From positions 33,631,006-33,695,005 of the forward strand of contig NC_080176.1 in NCBI RefSeq assembly GCF_950295315.1: 64,000 nucleotides of DNA, read 5' to 3'. This document shows positions 23,345-32,776 of the stretch, piece by piece (position 1 is the first letter of the stretch; every line of letters begins with the position of its first letter). Source of the stretch: Erinaceus europaeus. Taxonomy: Eukaryota > Chordata > Mammalia > Eulipotyphla > Erinaceidae. The notes under the pieces are model-generated. The model saw nothing but the letters and a program-made list of their open reading frames with translations. It was not told where the DNA came from and ran no database searches. The position numbers and the translations under genes were made by a program.

Positions 23345-23482
23345 GGGCCAGGTGGTGGTGTGCCTGGTTAAAAGCACACATTACAATGCACAAGGACGCA
23401 GGTTCAAGGCCCTAGTCCCCAACTTCAGGGGGAAAGCTTCATGAGTGGTGAAGGAGGGCTGCAGTTGTCTCTCTGACTCATA
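23345..23482 (+). mobile_element. type 2 SINE, 3' truncated
   Basis: Head 'ggggccaggtggtggtgtgc', body 'cagggggaaagcttcatgag', stopping after 'ctgcagttgtctctctg'. Confidence 0.85.
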
Positions 23483-24023
23483 TTATGGCATTATTCCCAG
23501 TGAAAGAATATAACATACTGTATCAGTTAATCACAAAGTATTTGTTTACTTTTTATCTTGATGAAAATGGATCAACTTCCTGTTCATCTCACTTAGCACT
23601 TGCTCAAGAAAAAGAGAAAGGAAAAATGTTATTCAGGATAGCGGCGAGTATAAAACCTCAAGTTTCTAATAAAATAAATCAAGCAAAGCATTAAAATCTT
23701 ATAAGCAGCAATAGAAAGTAAAAAATAAAAGCCTAACAATTGCCTAAGCCAGAGAGTAAACATTACTAAATAGTGTACCAATAAAGAAATAAAGTTGAAT
23801 ATTGGCATGTTAAGTCTTTATTTACTAACAAGTTCATAAATTTCAGCTATGCTGTATGTTGATCAGATGGAGCAACTACCCAGGATCTAGTGTGAGGGTG
23901 TAGCCAGGAAGTAGGCAAAATGGACAGTCCTACCTAGGACAGAGTAACTCAATCATGATTATTTTTCAAGGAATGGAAACTGATTTTGATTAAACAAAAA
24001 GGGATTTATCAAAAGAATCCTGG

Positions 24024-24368
24024 GGGCTAGGTGGTAGCGCAACAGATTAAGCGCATATGGCACAGAGCGCAAGGAACTGCTTAATGATCCTGGTTCAAGC
24101 CCCCCACTCCCCACCTGCAGGTGGGTGACTTCATAAGCAGTGAAGCAGGTCTGCAGGTGTCTATCTTTCTCTCCCCCTCTCTGTCTTCCCCTCCTCTCTC
24201 GTTCTCTCTCGCCTATCCAAAGACGACAACAGCTATAATAACAACAACAACAATAAACAACAAGGGCAACAAAAGGGAAAAAAAATAGCCTCCAGGAGCA
24301 GTGGATTCATAGTGCAGGCACTGAGCCCCAGCAATAACCCTGGAGGCAAAAAAAAAAAAAAAAAAAAG
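24024..24368 (+). mobile_element. type 1 SINE, long variant
   Basis: Head 'gggggctaggtggtagcgca', tail with 'agtggattcatagtgcaggc' and a 20-base A run. Confidence 0.9.
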
Positions 24369-24594
24369 AATCTTATAGATCATGTAGTCTCTAGAAAGAC
24401 AGAAATGATGGAAGACAGTCCTTAAAAACCACCTATCATAAACACCACCAATTTCCAGATACAGAGATAAGGATGTCCCAGTTCTTTCCCACTGTTTACT
24501 CTAAATTCAAAGTCTCGAGATGAAGAGTAATTATCCTAGATACTTATACCCAGGCTCTGAAGTTCATTTAGCAAAGAATTCCAGAAACGGTGAT

Positions 24595-24745
24595 CCGGGA
24601 GGTGGCAGACTCTCAAGTATGAGGTCCTGAGTTCAATCCCTGACAGCACATGTACCAGTGATGTCTGGCTCTTCCTCTCTCCTGTGTTTCTCATTAATAA
24701 ATAAAATCTTTTTAAAAAATTGTTTAAAAAAAATAATTCCAGAAA
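24595..24745 (+). mobile_element. type 3-like SINE
   Basis: 'gggaggtggcagactctcaa' and 'tgagttcaatccctgacagc', tail 'aataaataaaatctttttaa'. Confidence 0.7.
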
Positions 24746-24959
24746 CGTGAAAGGGTAAGAAGCTTGATTACTGCCAAAGCACAGTAAGCTACAAGGTCAG
24801 GGTGTCCCATTCCTCCCATTTTATCATCTATCAACACTGTTTAAGCCATTTTTAAGGCTATATTTTTCCTTAAGAATTTTAGAATAAGCCTATTTCCACA
24901 AAAACATATAAATTAAATTTGAAAGAAATTGACACTCCCAATCCATGAACATTAAGATG

Positions 24960-25062
24960 CAGATTTTTAGTGGATATCTGATCTGAGCTTCTCCCTCCTT
25001 TCGAATGGAAGCTCCATGCAAGATAAGGTCAATTCATCATTCTTAATAACTGAGTAGTACTC

Positions 25063-25151
<89 letters not shown>

Positions 25152-25445
25152 CGACTTTCTTAGCCACCCATCTGTTGTCAAACACTTAGGTTGCTTCTAA
25201 GTTTGGGTTATTACATGTCTTGCTATTATGAACACAGGTACACACAGATCTTTTTGGATGGGTGTGTTTACTTCCTTAGGACATATCCCCAGGAAAGAAT
25301 ACATTTTTAGCCTTCTGAGAGTTCTCCACACTGCTCTCCACAGGGATTGAACCAATCTACATTCCCACCAGCAGTGCAAAGGGTTCCTTCACCCCATCAA
25401 CCTCAACAACATTTGCTGTTACTGGATTTCTTGAGACTTCCTCTT
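24960..25445 (-). mobile_element. L1 ORF2 3' end fragment with long GT repeat
   Basis: Complement of the L1 tail: 'aataactgagtagtactcca', 'ccacccatctgttgtcaaac', 'tttttggatgggtgtgttta', 'ctccacagggattgaacc'. The GT microsatellite at 25066-25149 replaces the short 'gtgtatatat' stretch of the element. Confidence 0.82.
25065..25149 (+). repeat. long GT repeat in L1
   Basis: About 42 uninterrupted GT units, the longest simple dinucleotide array in the window. Confidence 0.98.
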
Positions 25446-25449
25446 TTTT

Positions 25450-25595
25450 TTTTTTTTATTTCTTTCTATTTTATTTGATAAAACGGGGAAAAAATTGAGA
25501 GGTTAGGCGGGGAAATAGAGAGGGAGGGAAAAAGATAAAACACCTGCTCATCAAGTGGAAGGCCCCCCTGCAGGTGGGGTATTGAAACTTCCACT
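25450..25595 (-). mobile_element. type 2 SINE fragment
   Basis: Reverse partial copy 'attttatttgataaaacggg' with 'ccccctgcaggtggggtatt', head missing. Confidence 0.65.
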
Positions 25596-26004
25596 TTAAC
25601 CCACAGTTTGACTACAAATGTGATTTTTACACGTATTTTGAGGGGCAGCTTTATGGTTTTACCAACAAAAGGCAAGGTGTGAAGGAACTGTCTATTTTTT
25701 CTCTTTGTTGTGCAGTCTGGTATTGCATTGGTGACTAATGATCAGTTGGGCTACTCTTATTAGTGTGTAATCTCAACACAGTATGATTTGTTGCAAATCA
25801 ACAGCACCTAAAACTCCTTAACACTATGGAACAGGAGTTTTGGAAGCCCCTGGGCAGCACGTGTTTTGCCTTCCTGTTGCTCCCATAACCAATGTTGGGC
25901 ATCAGGATCTGGCCTTGAACCTTGAGTGCTCTCTGTTGCCAATGCCTATGGGTTGCCTCCAGCTTCTCTTAATTTTGATGTATAGGTCTGACTGGTGGCA
26001 GATG

Positions 26005-26150
26005 AACTCCTTAGTTCATATTTTATTTTATTTTATTTTATTTACCAAACCACTACTGAACTCTGGCACATGGTGGTACAGGGGATAAAACTTGGGGACT
26101 TCAGAGCCCCAGGCATAATCATTATGCTATTTTTCCCCGTTATGCTTCAT
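26005..26150 (-). mobile_element. type 3 SINE
   Basis: Reverse copy with 'ttttattttattttatttac' tail and 'gcataatcattatgctattt' head. Confidence 0.78.
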
Positions 26151-26469
26151 TTTTTGACAATCTTAGGTTTCCTGATGCAGTTATAAATCAACTATTTCCT
26201 CAGGGTCTCAATTTTGCTAGTTCATTTTTTTTACATCTGTAAATGCCAAAGACTCCATATTGATTTTATCGCTTACAAATTTACTGTATTACTTACTAAT
26301 GTCTAGTAGCTTTTAGGTAGAGGTTTTAGATTTTTTTTTTTGTTTCTCTTTTTAATTCTGGACTAATGTTTTACAGTCAACAGTAAATACAATAGTTTGT
26401 ACAAGCACAACAGAATTTTCTATATATAATCATGACATCCACAAATATGAAAGTGATAGTTTTGAAATA

Positions 26470-26600
26470 AAAGACACTATTGCAGGAGTTTTCAGGTCCC
26501 AGGTTCAATTACCAGCTTGAAAGTCCCTGTCACTATAAGCCAGAGCTGAGCAGTACTCTGGTAAAATAATAATAACAACAACAACAATAAATAAATAAAA
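26470..26600 (+). mobile_element. type 3 SINE, head lost
   Basis: 'caggttcaattaccagcttg', 'ataagccagagctgagcagt' and AATAAC/AAC-rich tail. Confidence 0.72.
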
Positions 26601-26921
26601 AATGCCTCAACCAAATCAATGCAACCAGTGCTACCTCTCCTTGTTTAACTTCAGACTGTATGCAGATATGCCAAGCCTGAGATGTCAATCCTCCAGCTCC
26701 AATACTCTGGTGAGACCTTTCCTAACTCATGGGACTCCCTAGTTCCATGTCAAATGGCACGCTTCCTAACAAAGATACAGAACCTAGATACAGACCAGGG
26801 CTCAAGGGACAGGGTACATATGTATATATACCGTAAAGTAAGTGTACAGTATTTTGTCTGCGGTGAATAGACTTAGACTCAATAAGTGCAGCAAGTAGAA
26901 AGACTTAAAAAGATACCATGA

Positions 26922-27190
26922 GGGAGCTGGGCAGTAGCACACAAGGGAGAAAGCGCACAGACCAGCATAAGGATCCTGGTTAGAACCCCTGGCTCCCCAC
27001 CTGCAGGGGAGTCGCTTCACAAGTGGTGAAGCAGGTCTGTCTGTAGGTGTCTATCTTTCTCTCCCCTTCTCTGTCTTAACCCTCCTCTCTCCATTTCTTT
27101 CTGTCCTATCTAACAATGACATCAATAACAATAATAACTACAAGAATACAACAAGGACAACAAAAGGGAATGGATAAATAAATATTGGAA
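26922..27190 (+). mobile_element. type 1 SINE
   Basis: Head 'gggagctgggcagtagcaca', body 'cacctgcaggggagtcgctt', just upstream of the family A copy that hosts the ERV. Confidence 0.87.
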
Positions 27191-27518
27191 AAATAGCATG
27201 AAGTACTTAATCAGATACTTACTACATAGACCTAGATACCTTCCTCTCCTACCCTCTACTACTTCATTTCCCTCAACCACTTTAAGTCAAACATTGTCAG
27301 ATAAACTAAGGACTACAAAAGCTTTATAAGGGTAAGAGACTGGCACACTTTAAAAATGGCCGTTTTGGTCACTACCACCTGGGGCTCTAGTCAGGGACTC
27401 TTTGGATTTCCACATAGATATGATGGGCTTAGACTTCTAATAGATCCCTCTCTCTACCATCACCGATCACTTCCATCAGGAACAGCATCACAAGCATATT
27501 ATAGTACATATATATATA
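27190..27518 (+). repeat. family A, copy 3 (5' part), target of the ERV
   Basis: 'agacctagataccttcctct', 'ttttggtcactaccacctgg' and 'gatgggcttagacttctaat' parallel copy 1. The copy is interrupted by the ERV and resumes at 35059 with 'gactgcaaatctcatctgta'. A TA-rich stretch precedes the provirus. Confidence 0.75.
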
Positions 27519-27524
27519 AAAGGA
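27519..27524. repeat. target-site duplication of the ERV (pair with 35053-35058)
   Basis: AAAGGA occurs immediately before the first TG of the 5' LTR and again directly after the last CA of the 3' LTR. A perfect 6-bp pair shows that both ends of the provirus are intact and come from one integration. Confidence 0.92.
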
Positions 27525-27881
27525 TGTTGCTGAGGAGTTATTCTGATGCAGTCTCCGCCCCCAGGTTTTACTACGCCCCGTGAAATCCTAGCAGTGCCCC
27601 CTTCAACCAATCCTGGCCCTACACGTCACCCCTGATTGTCGCCCAATGAAAATCCCCCTCACCCCCGCCCCTCTCTCTCTGGGCTCTCAGCTCTCCCTCT
27701 CTGAGATCTCGCCCCCTGCTCTCCCCCCGTGGTCAGGTAGTGGGGACGGCCATTGCCGGCTGGCCCCACGTGGTCTGAACCAAACCCCCCCATCCTGTAA
27801 TAAAGATTTGTGTACCCCTTTGCACTGGACGTCCACTCTCTTCTCCGCAGTGCAGCCCGACACCAGACCGCAACAACAACA
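27525..27881 (+). repeat. 5' LTR of the ERV
   Basis: A 357-bp LTR starting TGTTGCTGAGG and ending CAACAACAACA. It contains CCAAT-type boxes (caaccaatcc, cgcccaatg), a GC-rich promoter-like middle and a polyadenylation signal AATAAA at 27799-27804 followed by a GT-rich stretch. It has a short CT run (27670-27682) that is a C run in the 3' copy. Two near-identical copies 7.2 kb apart define it as an LTR. Confidence 0.95.
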
Positions 27882-27883
27882 TC

Positions 27884-27901
27884 TGGCGCCCATCATGTTC
27901 T
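27884..27901 (+). promoter_or_regulatory. primer-binding site, lysine-tRNA type
   Basis: Two bases after the LTR the sequence reads TGGCGCCCA, the complement of a lysine tRNA 3' end including CCA. The following nine bases (tcatgttct) fit known lysine sites poorly, so only the first half of the site is convincing. This type is usual for class II retroviruses. Confidence 0.75.
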
Positions 27902-27954
27902 GTGCCCACAACTGCTGGGTGGCCCGGCCTGAGGTCCCCAAAACCGCCCAGACA

Positions 27955-27963
27955 CAGGTAAGT
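27955..27963 (+). promoter_or_regulatory. ERV leader splice donor
   Basis: CAG followed by GTAAGT is a perfect consensus 5' splice site, between the primer site and the gag start. It implies that the ancestor made a spliced subgenomic RNA although no env is visible now. Confidence 0.6.
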
Positions 27964-28003
27964 GGCATCCGCCCACTTCTGTGGCCCCGCGTTTCCCTCC
28001 ACC

Positions 28004-29842
28004 ATGGGAAATTTTTCGTTTTATGAGGAGGTGTCCCAGTCATGATCTCTTGACCTGGGACAGATTTGCGCTGTCATAAACGGTTTAATTTTCGCTACCC
28101 CTTGGATTTTTTAAACTGTGGTCACCACTTTCAAAATATGTAAAATGTGGTATGCCATAAGGATAAGTGACCTTGAGGCTGAGGTACGAGAATTAAATCA
28201 CATGTGCTTAAGACTTAGACGTCCTAAGCGATCAGAGGCTAAACCCAAGAATTCCGTTCCCACAGACACGCACAAGTGTTTGGACGCTCCTCCTCTGACC
28301 CCGCCCCCTGCCGCCCCAGTTTCAGCTCTGCCTGCAGCTTCCCTGTTCCTCCGGTTTCAGCTCCGCCTGCAGCTTCCGTGTTCCTGACCCCGCCCTAGGC
28401 CCCTGCCGCCCCAGGCCCCTGCCGCCCCAGTTTCAGCTCCACCTGAGGTTTCTGCGTCCCTGAACGCCCCCCCCCTGCCCCTGCCGCCCTGGTTTCAGCT
28501 CCGCCTGCAGCTTCTGCGTTCCTGACCCCGCCCCTGGCCCCTGCTGCCGCGGTTTCAGCTCTGCCTGAGGCTTCCTCATCCCTAACCCCGCACCCTGCTG
28601 ATACGTCATCATTAAGGGACCTAGTGGCTGAGATACGAGAGCTAAAGGATATTTTTTCAGCATTTAAGGACTTTAAACTATGTGCAGTCCACCCCGGGAG
28701 CTCCGTCCCGTAGATATGTGTTCAGTCTCCCCTGCAGCCACTACAGCAGTTTCTATGGCACTTTCCACTTCTGTAGTTCCCTCTCCCGCGCCATCGGAAA
28801 AAATACACACGTTCCCGGTAAACTTGGCCCCTTCTAAACAAAACCCTCAGCCGTGGCAGCCATATTCCTCTAAAGGTCTTGGAACACTCAAACAAGTGGT
28901 CAGGGAGGACGGTATTCATGCTCCATGGACCAAGTCCGTCTTAAGGAGCTTTTACCAGCATCTCAATACACCACAAGATTGGAAAGATCTGGATCATGCT
29001 GCACTCCCAGACCCACTCTATCTTCAGTGGCAGGCATGCTTCCGCGATGAGTGCTCTAGACAATCGCAGGAAAATAGTAACAAACAAGTAGAATGGAATT
29101 CTGATGCTTTGTTTGGAGCAGGAGCTTATGAATCTGGAGCTCAGCAGGCAGAAGCCAGGTTTCCAACCGGTTATTTTGAACAGGTACGCATTTGTGCAAC
29201 ACAAGCATGGGAAAGGGTGACCCCACCCGATGTAGATTCGTCAGCTCCCATTAACTCTTTTCACCAAGGCTCTGATGAATCATTGGCGAGCTTCATCTCA
29301 AGGGTGAAGAGAAGCTTAGAGAGAAAGCTTAGAGAAAGGTTTATAATCCTGACGTCCACGCACTACTCTTGCACTCTATTGTCTGGGAAGGCATGACACC
29401 ACAATTCCGTCAGGCATGCCTTAATCTGAAACACCTACACCCAGATAATTGGATTCTAGCGACACAGGAACTTACATCAGGCAATTATGGGGCACCTGCT
29501 ACGACACAGGTCTATGCAGTTACCCCACGTAAGCAAAACAGGGCCTGCTTTCAGTGCGGTCGCCAAGGACATTGGCGTAACCAATGTCCTGATAAGTTGT
29601 GACCATGCCTCCAGTCAGGGAAACCACACCTCCAGCCAGAGCAACCCCGCTTTCAGTCAGGGAGCCAGAGACCACATACTGTTTGTCCAAAATGTCGTAA
29701 GGGGTTTCATTGGAAGAGAGATTGTTGGTCCCAATTTCATAAAGATGGTTCACCCCTAAATGGTACAAATTCGGGGCCTGAGATTTTTGTGGACCACTCC
29801 TGTTTGAGAACGGGGCCACCCTTCTATGACAGTAAAGATTAG
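28004..29842 (+). pseudogene. gag: gag, broken (matrix, proline-rich repeat, capsid, nucleocapsid)
   Basis: The likely start is ATG at 28004 in a good context (ccaccATGG), giving MGNFSF, a typical N-myristoylation signal. A TGA follows after 13 codons. The reading then moves through three frames. Frame of 28004: the amino-terminal part with a short coiled-coil-like stretch (DLEAEVREL) near 28170. Other frames: proline-rich repeat and a second similar stretch (LVAEIRELKDIF) near 28620. Frame of 28680: capsid-like region with a major-homology-like motif (QGSDESLASFISRVKR) near 29265-29320. A shift near 29340 returns to the first frame for nucleocapsid. There, two CCHC zinc knuckles lie at 29546-29587 and 29684-29725, separated by a TGA at 29600. 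The final stop is at 29840. Gag normally builds the particle and packages RNA; this copy cannot make a full protein. Confidence 0.88.
28280..28600 (+). repeat. GC-rich tandem repeat inside gag
   Basis: Imperfect units of roughly 60-75 bp share the core 'tttcagctccgcctgcagc' and 'ctgaccccgcccc'. At least four units are visible. It is flanked on both sides by the similar coding motifs DLEAEVREL and LVAEIREL, as if a gag segment had been duplicated and expanded. It would encode a proline/alanine-rich linker but changes frame. Confidence 0.75.
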
Positions 29843-30130
29843 CAATATTCCTTTTAAATTTTTGATTGACATGGGGGCAGAAAAGACTATTTTAAGGCAA
29901 GAAGAGGTTCCCCAAGATTGGGAACTTATCCCTGGACCCACTATACGTGGAATAGGAGGGATGACCAGAGCATTTTGCACACGAGACTCGCTCATGTGGG
30001 AAGACCCAGAAGGTTATACCGGACACTTCCGCCCTTTGGTAGCTAATATTAGCACCAACTTACTGGGCAGGGATCTTCTGGAATGTCTTGATGTTAGGAT
30101 ATCCACAGACACCTCTGCAGAGCGTAAAAC
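29808..30130 (+). pseudogene. pro: retroviral aspartic protease, active site altered
   Basis: The frame opens after a TGA at 29805 and overlaps the end of gag by about 35 nt. It contains the protease core LID-M-G-AEKT at 29862-29885, where the family has D-T/S-G. The later GIGG and LLGRDLLE segments are the flap and carboxy-terminal signature. The threonine-to-methionine change (ATG at 29871-29873, one base from ACG) should inactivate the enzyme. The protease runs without a stop into reverse transcriptase in the same frame, whereas betaretroviruses usually keep pro and pol in different frames. No dUTPase domain is seen before the protease. Confidence 0.88.
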
Positions 30131-30179
30131 TCATTCCAGCGATACCAGGTCTATACAGCACCCCCCAATACTAAATGCC

Positions 30180-31345
30180 ACTGTTTGTAGCCAAACACCC
30201 CGCTTAAGCTGGCTTTCTAATGAGCCTGTCTGGGTGGAACAGTGGCCTTTACCTAGGGATAAGCTGAAAATTTTTAAAGAGCTCATCCGAGAGCAGTTGT
30301 CCTTGGGACACATTCGTCATTCTCGAAGCCCATGGAATACTCCTGTCTTTGTGATTAAAAAGCGCTCGGGAAAATGGCGCCTCCTTCAAGATCTCCATGA
30401 AGTAAATAAAACCATGCAGGTCTGGGGCTCCCCCCAAAGGGGTTTGCCTCTTGCTTCTGCAATTCCCACAGGAATTCCAATCATAGCTATTGATATACAA
30501 GATTGTTTTTTCTCTATCCCCTTGCATCCGCAAGATTGTAAACGTTTTGCCTTCTCTGTTCCGTCTATTAATAACGCCAGCCCTGCTGATAGATTTGAAT
30601 GGGTGGTGCTGCCCCAGGGTATGGCCAATAGTCCTACTATCTGTCAGGAGGCTGTTAAATCTGCCCTTGTCCCATATATTCATAAGGGCCTTAATATTTT
30701 TCATTATACAGATGATATTTTAATATGGGGAAAATCAGATACAGATCTCTATGCCTTACGTGATTTTCTCATTCCTGCATTAAAGAAAAGCGGCCTTAAT
30801 GTAGCCCCTGAGAAGATACAGCTAATCCCTCCAATATCCTTCCTAGGTTTAGAGATTTCTCTAACGCAAATTCGTCCCTTAAAACCTAATGTTACCTTCC
30901 CTTCTAACCTCACTCTTGCTTCTTTACAAAGTTTTCTAGGAAATTTAAATTGGCTTAGGCAGCATCTCTATCTGCCCACAAGCTGCCTCCAACCACTGTT
31001 TGACCTGTTGAAAGGAAACAAACAGCCCTCTTCAAAACGTAAGTTAACTCCTGAGGCCTCCTTGGCACTGGAAAGGGTTAACCAGGCCCTCCAGGACATG
31101 CACCTTGTTCGAGTCTCCCCCTCCTCTCCGGTAAATCTTCTAATCTTCAACTCCACCCCCACAGTAGTAGGGGCACTGTGGCAAGACCATGGGGTTCTCG
31201 AATGGCTTCACACGCCAGTAGGAGGAGCTCCAAGACTCCTCACTGAGATAGACGCGTTAGCATTCATGGTTCACCAAAGGAGAAATAGGTCTGTGCAGGT
31301 CTTAGGGAAAGAACCGGATTTAATCATTCTGCCCTTTTCTCTCAG
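30180..31345 (+). pseudogene. pol: reverse transcriptase domain of ERV pol (YTDD)
   Basis: One open frame continues from the protease. RT hallmarks in order: EQWPLPRDKL entry, SPWNTPVFVIKK, SGKWRLLQDL, AIDIQDCFFSIPL (first catalytic Asp), LPQGMANSP, then HYTDDILI at 30702-30725 (catalytic Asp pair), and FLGLEIS. The motif is YTDD (30705-30716) instead of the usual YMDD. The thumb and connection reach NRSVQVLGKEPD and IILPFS. A 1-nt shift near 31343 moves the continuation (TEWLIRHHSRF and then FPGQIDNHFPS) into the next frame. Apart from that the domain is uninterrupted for nearly 390 codons, fitting recent decay. Confidence 0.93.
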
Positions 31346-31890
31346 ATACAGAGTGGCTTATACGCCACCATTCCCGCTTTGCCATAAGCTTCGTGGGGTT
31401 TCCAGGACAAATAGATAACCATTTTCCTTCTAATAAATTGATAGCTTCTTTACCTCTTCTGCCTCTACTAGGACCTAAACTTTTCTCTCGGGATCCCATT
31501 CCCTCTGCTCCTACAATCTTTACTGATGGCGGAAAAAGGGGAGCTGCTGCCCTTATACAATCTCCTAAACCTCTCTTTACTGAGCTTCCTGAGAATTCCC
31601 CTCAGTACAAAGAACTTTATGCTGTTTTCCTTGCATTAAAAGCTGTACCAGAATCCTTCAACCTTTTTTCTGACAGTGTGTATACTGTTAACTTACTTCC
31701 ATGGCTTGCTCGTTCTTATGTGAAAATTGATAACAATCCACTTTCCCCTCTCTTGATTCAAATCGCCTCTATGCTCTGTTCTCGAAGCCAACCACTGTAT
31801 ATTCAACACCTTCGTTCCCACAGCCCTCTTCCTGGTACCCTGTCCGAAGGGAATGCCGCAGTTGACCGCCTTGCCTCCACAGGAACTTTC
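31345..31890 (+). pseudogene. pol: RNase H domain of ERV pol
   Basis: This part lies in the frame of 31393. It carries the four acidic RNase H residues: Asp in FTDGG (31525), Glu in YKELYA (31612), Asp in FSDS (31672) and Asp in GNAAVDRL (31864). The HLRSHSPLPG stretch corresponds to the histidine-containing loop before the last acid. The domain degrades RNA of the RNA-DNA hybrid. A second shift near 31870-31900 separates it from integrase. Confidence 0.9.
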
Positions 31891-32776
31891 CCAGTCTCTT
31901 GTCTCTGATCCTGCTAATTTTCATTCTCTAACCCATGTTAATCTTAAAGGCCTTCGAGCTCGATTCCCTGATGTTCCTGTACCACAGTTAAAACATATCC
32001 TCGCTACATGCTCTTCTTGTGCAAGTCTCATAAAGACACCTGCTATCCAGACCCTTGGGGTTAACCCCCGAGGTTTAAAAGCTAATGCTATTTGGCAAAT
32101 TGATGTCACCCACATACCAAACTTTGGCAAACAAAAATATGTGTTTGTCTCAATTGATACCTTTTCTAAATTTATGTGGGCTACAGCTCAGACAGGAGAA
32201 AGTGCTAAAAAGCTTGTAAGCCATATGCTCTCTTGTTTTGCCGTTATGGGGGTTCCATTATTTTTGAAAACAGACAATGCAGCTATGTTTACAAGCAAAC
32301 AATTTAAAGATTTTTGTTCCCTCTGGAATATTACTCATACCACGGGCATTCCCTACAATCCACAGGTACAAGGCATTGTCGAGAGGGCCCATCAAACTCT
32401 GAAGGCTCAACTAAATAAAGATAAAGGAGGAACATATCCCCCCAATATCCAGCTAGCAAAAGCCTTAACTACGTTAAATCTCTTTAATATTTACAATAAC
32501 TCGGCCTTACCCCCTATTATTCTTCACTGGCAAACACCATCTACCCTCCCATCTATTAAGGTCAAATGGTGAGACCCACTCGATAAAATTTGGAAAGGGC
32601 CTGACCCATTGACCATGGGAAGGGGTTTCGCATGCATTTTCCCTCAAAATTTCTCTAAACCTGTCTGGGTTCCTGCCCGCCATGTCCAACAATACCCGCA
32701 GGATGGCGCTGTTATTCCTGAAGAACAAGAAATACTACAAGAGGACCAGATGCAGGATACATCCCAGGACCCGTAA
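31880..32776 (+). pseudogene. pol: integrase domain of ERV pol, with one internal stop
   Basis: The frame of 31853 encodes the HHCC zinc domain (His at 31922 and 31934, Cys at 32009 and 32018) and the catalytic triad. The triad is Asp in WQIDVTH (32102), Asp in KTDNAA (32273) and Glu in GIVERAHQ (32381). There are exactly 35 residues between the last two, so the D,D35E arrangement is intact. A TGA at 32570-32572 interrupts after VKW. The same frame continues to TAA at 32774 with KIWKGPDPLTMGRG and PVWVPARHV, the class II carboxy-terminal domain. The TGA is thus a late nonsense change rather than the natural end. Confidence 0.92.

Noticed and set aside
27646..28043. Open frames of 90-126 codons across the 5' LTR
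   Set aside because: GC-rich LTR and leader sequence with no protein similarity that I recognise; repeated in the 3' LTR.
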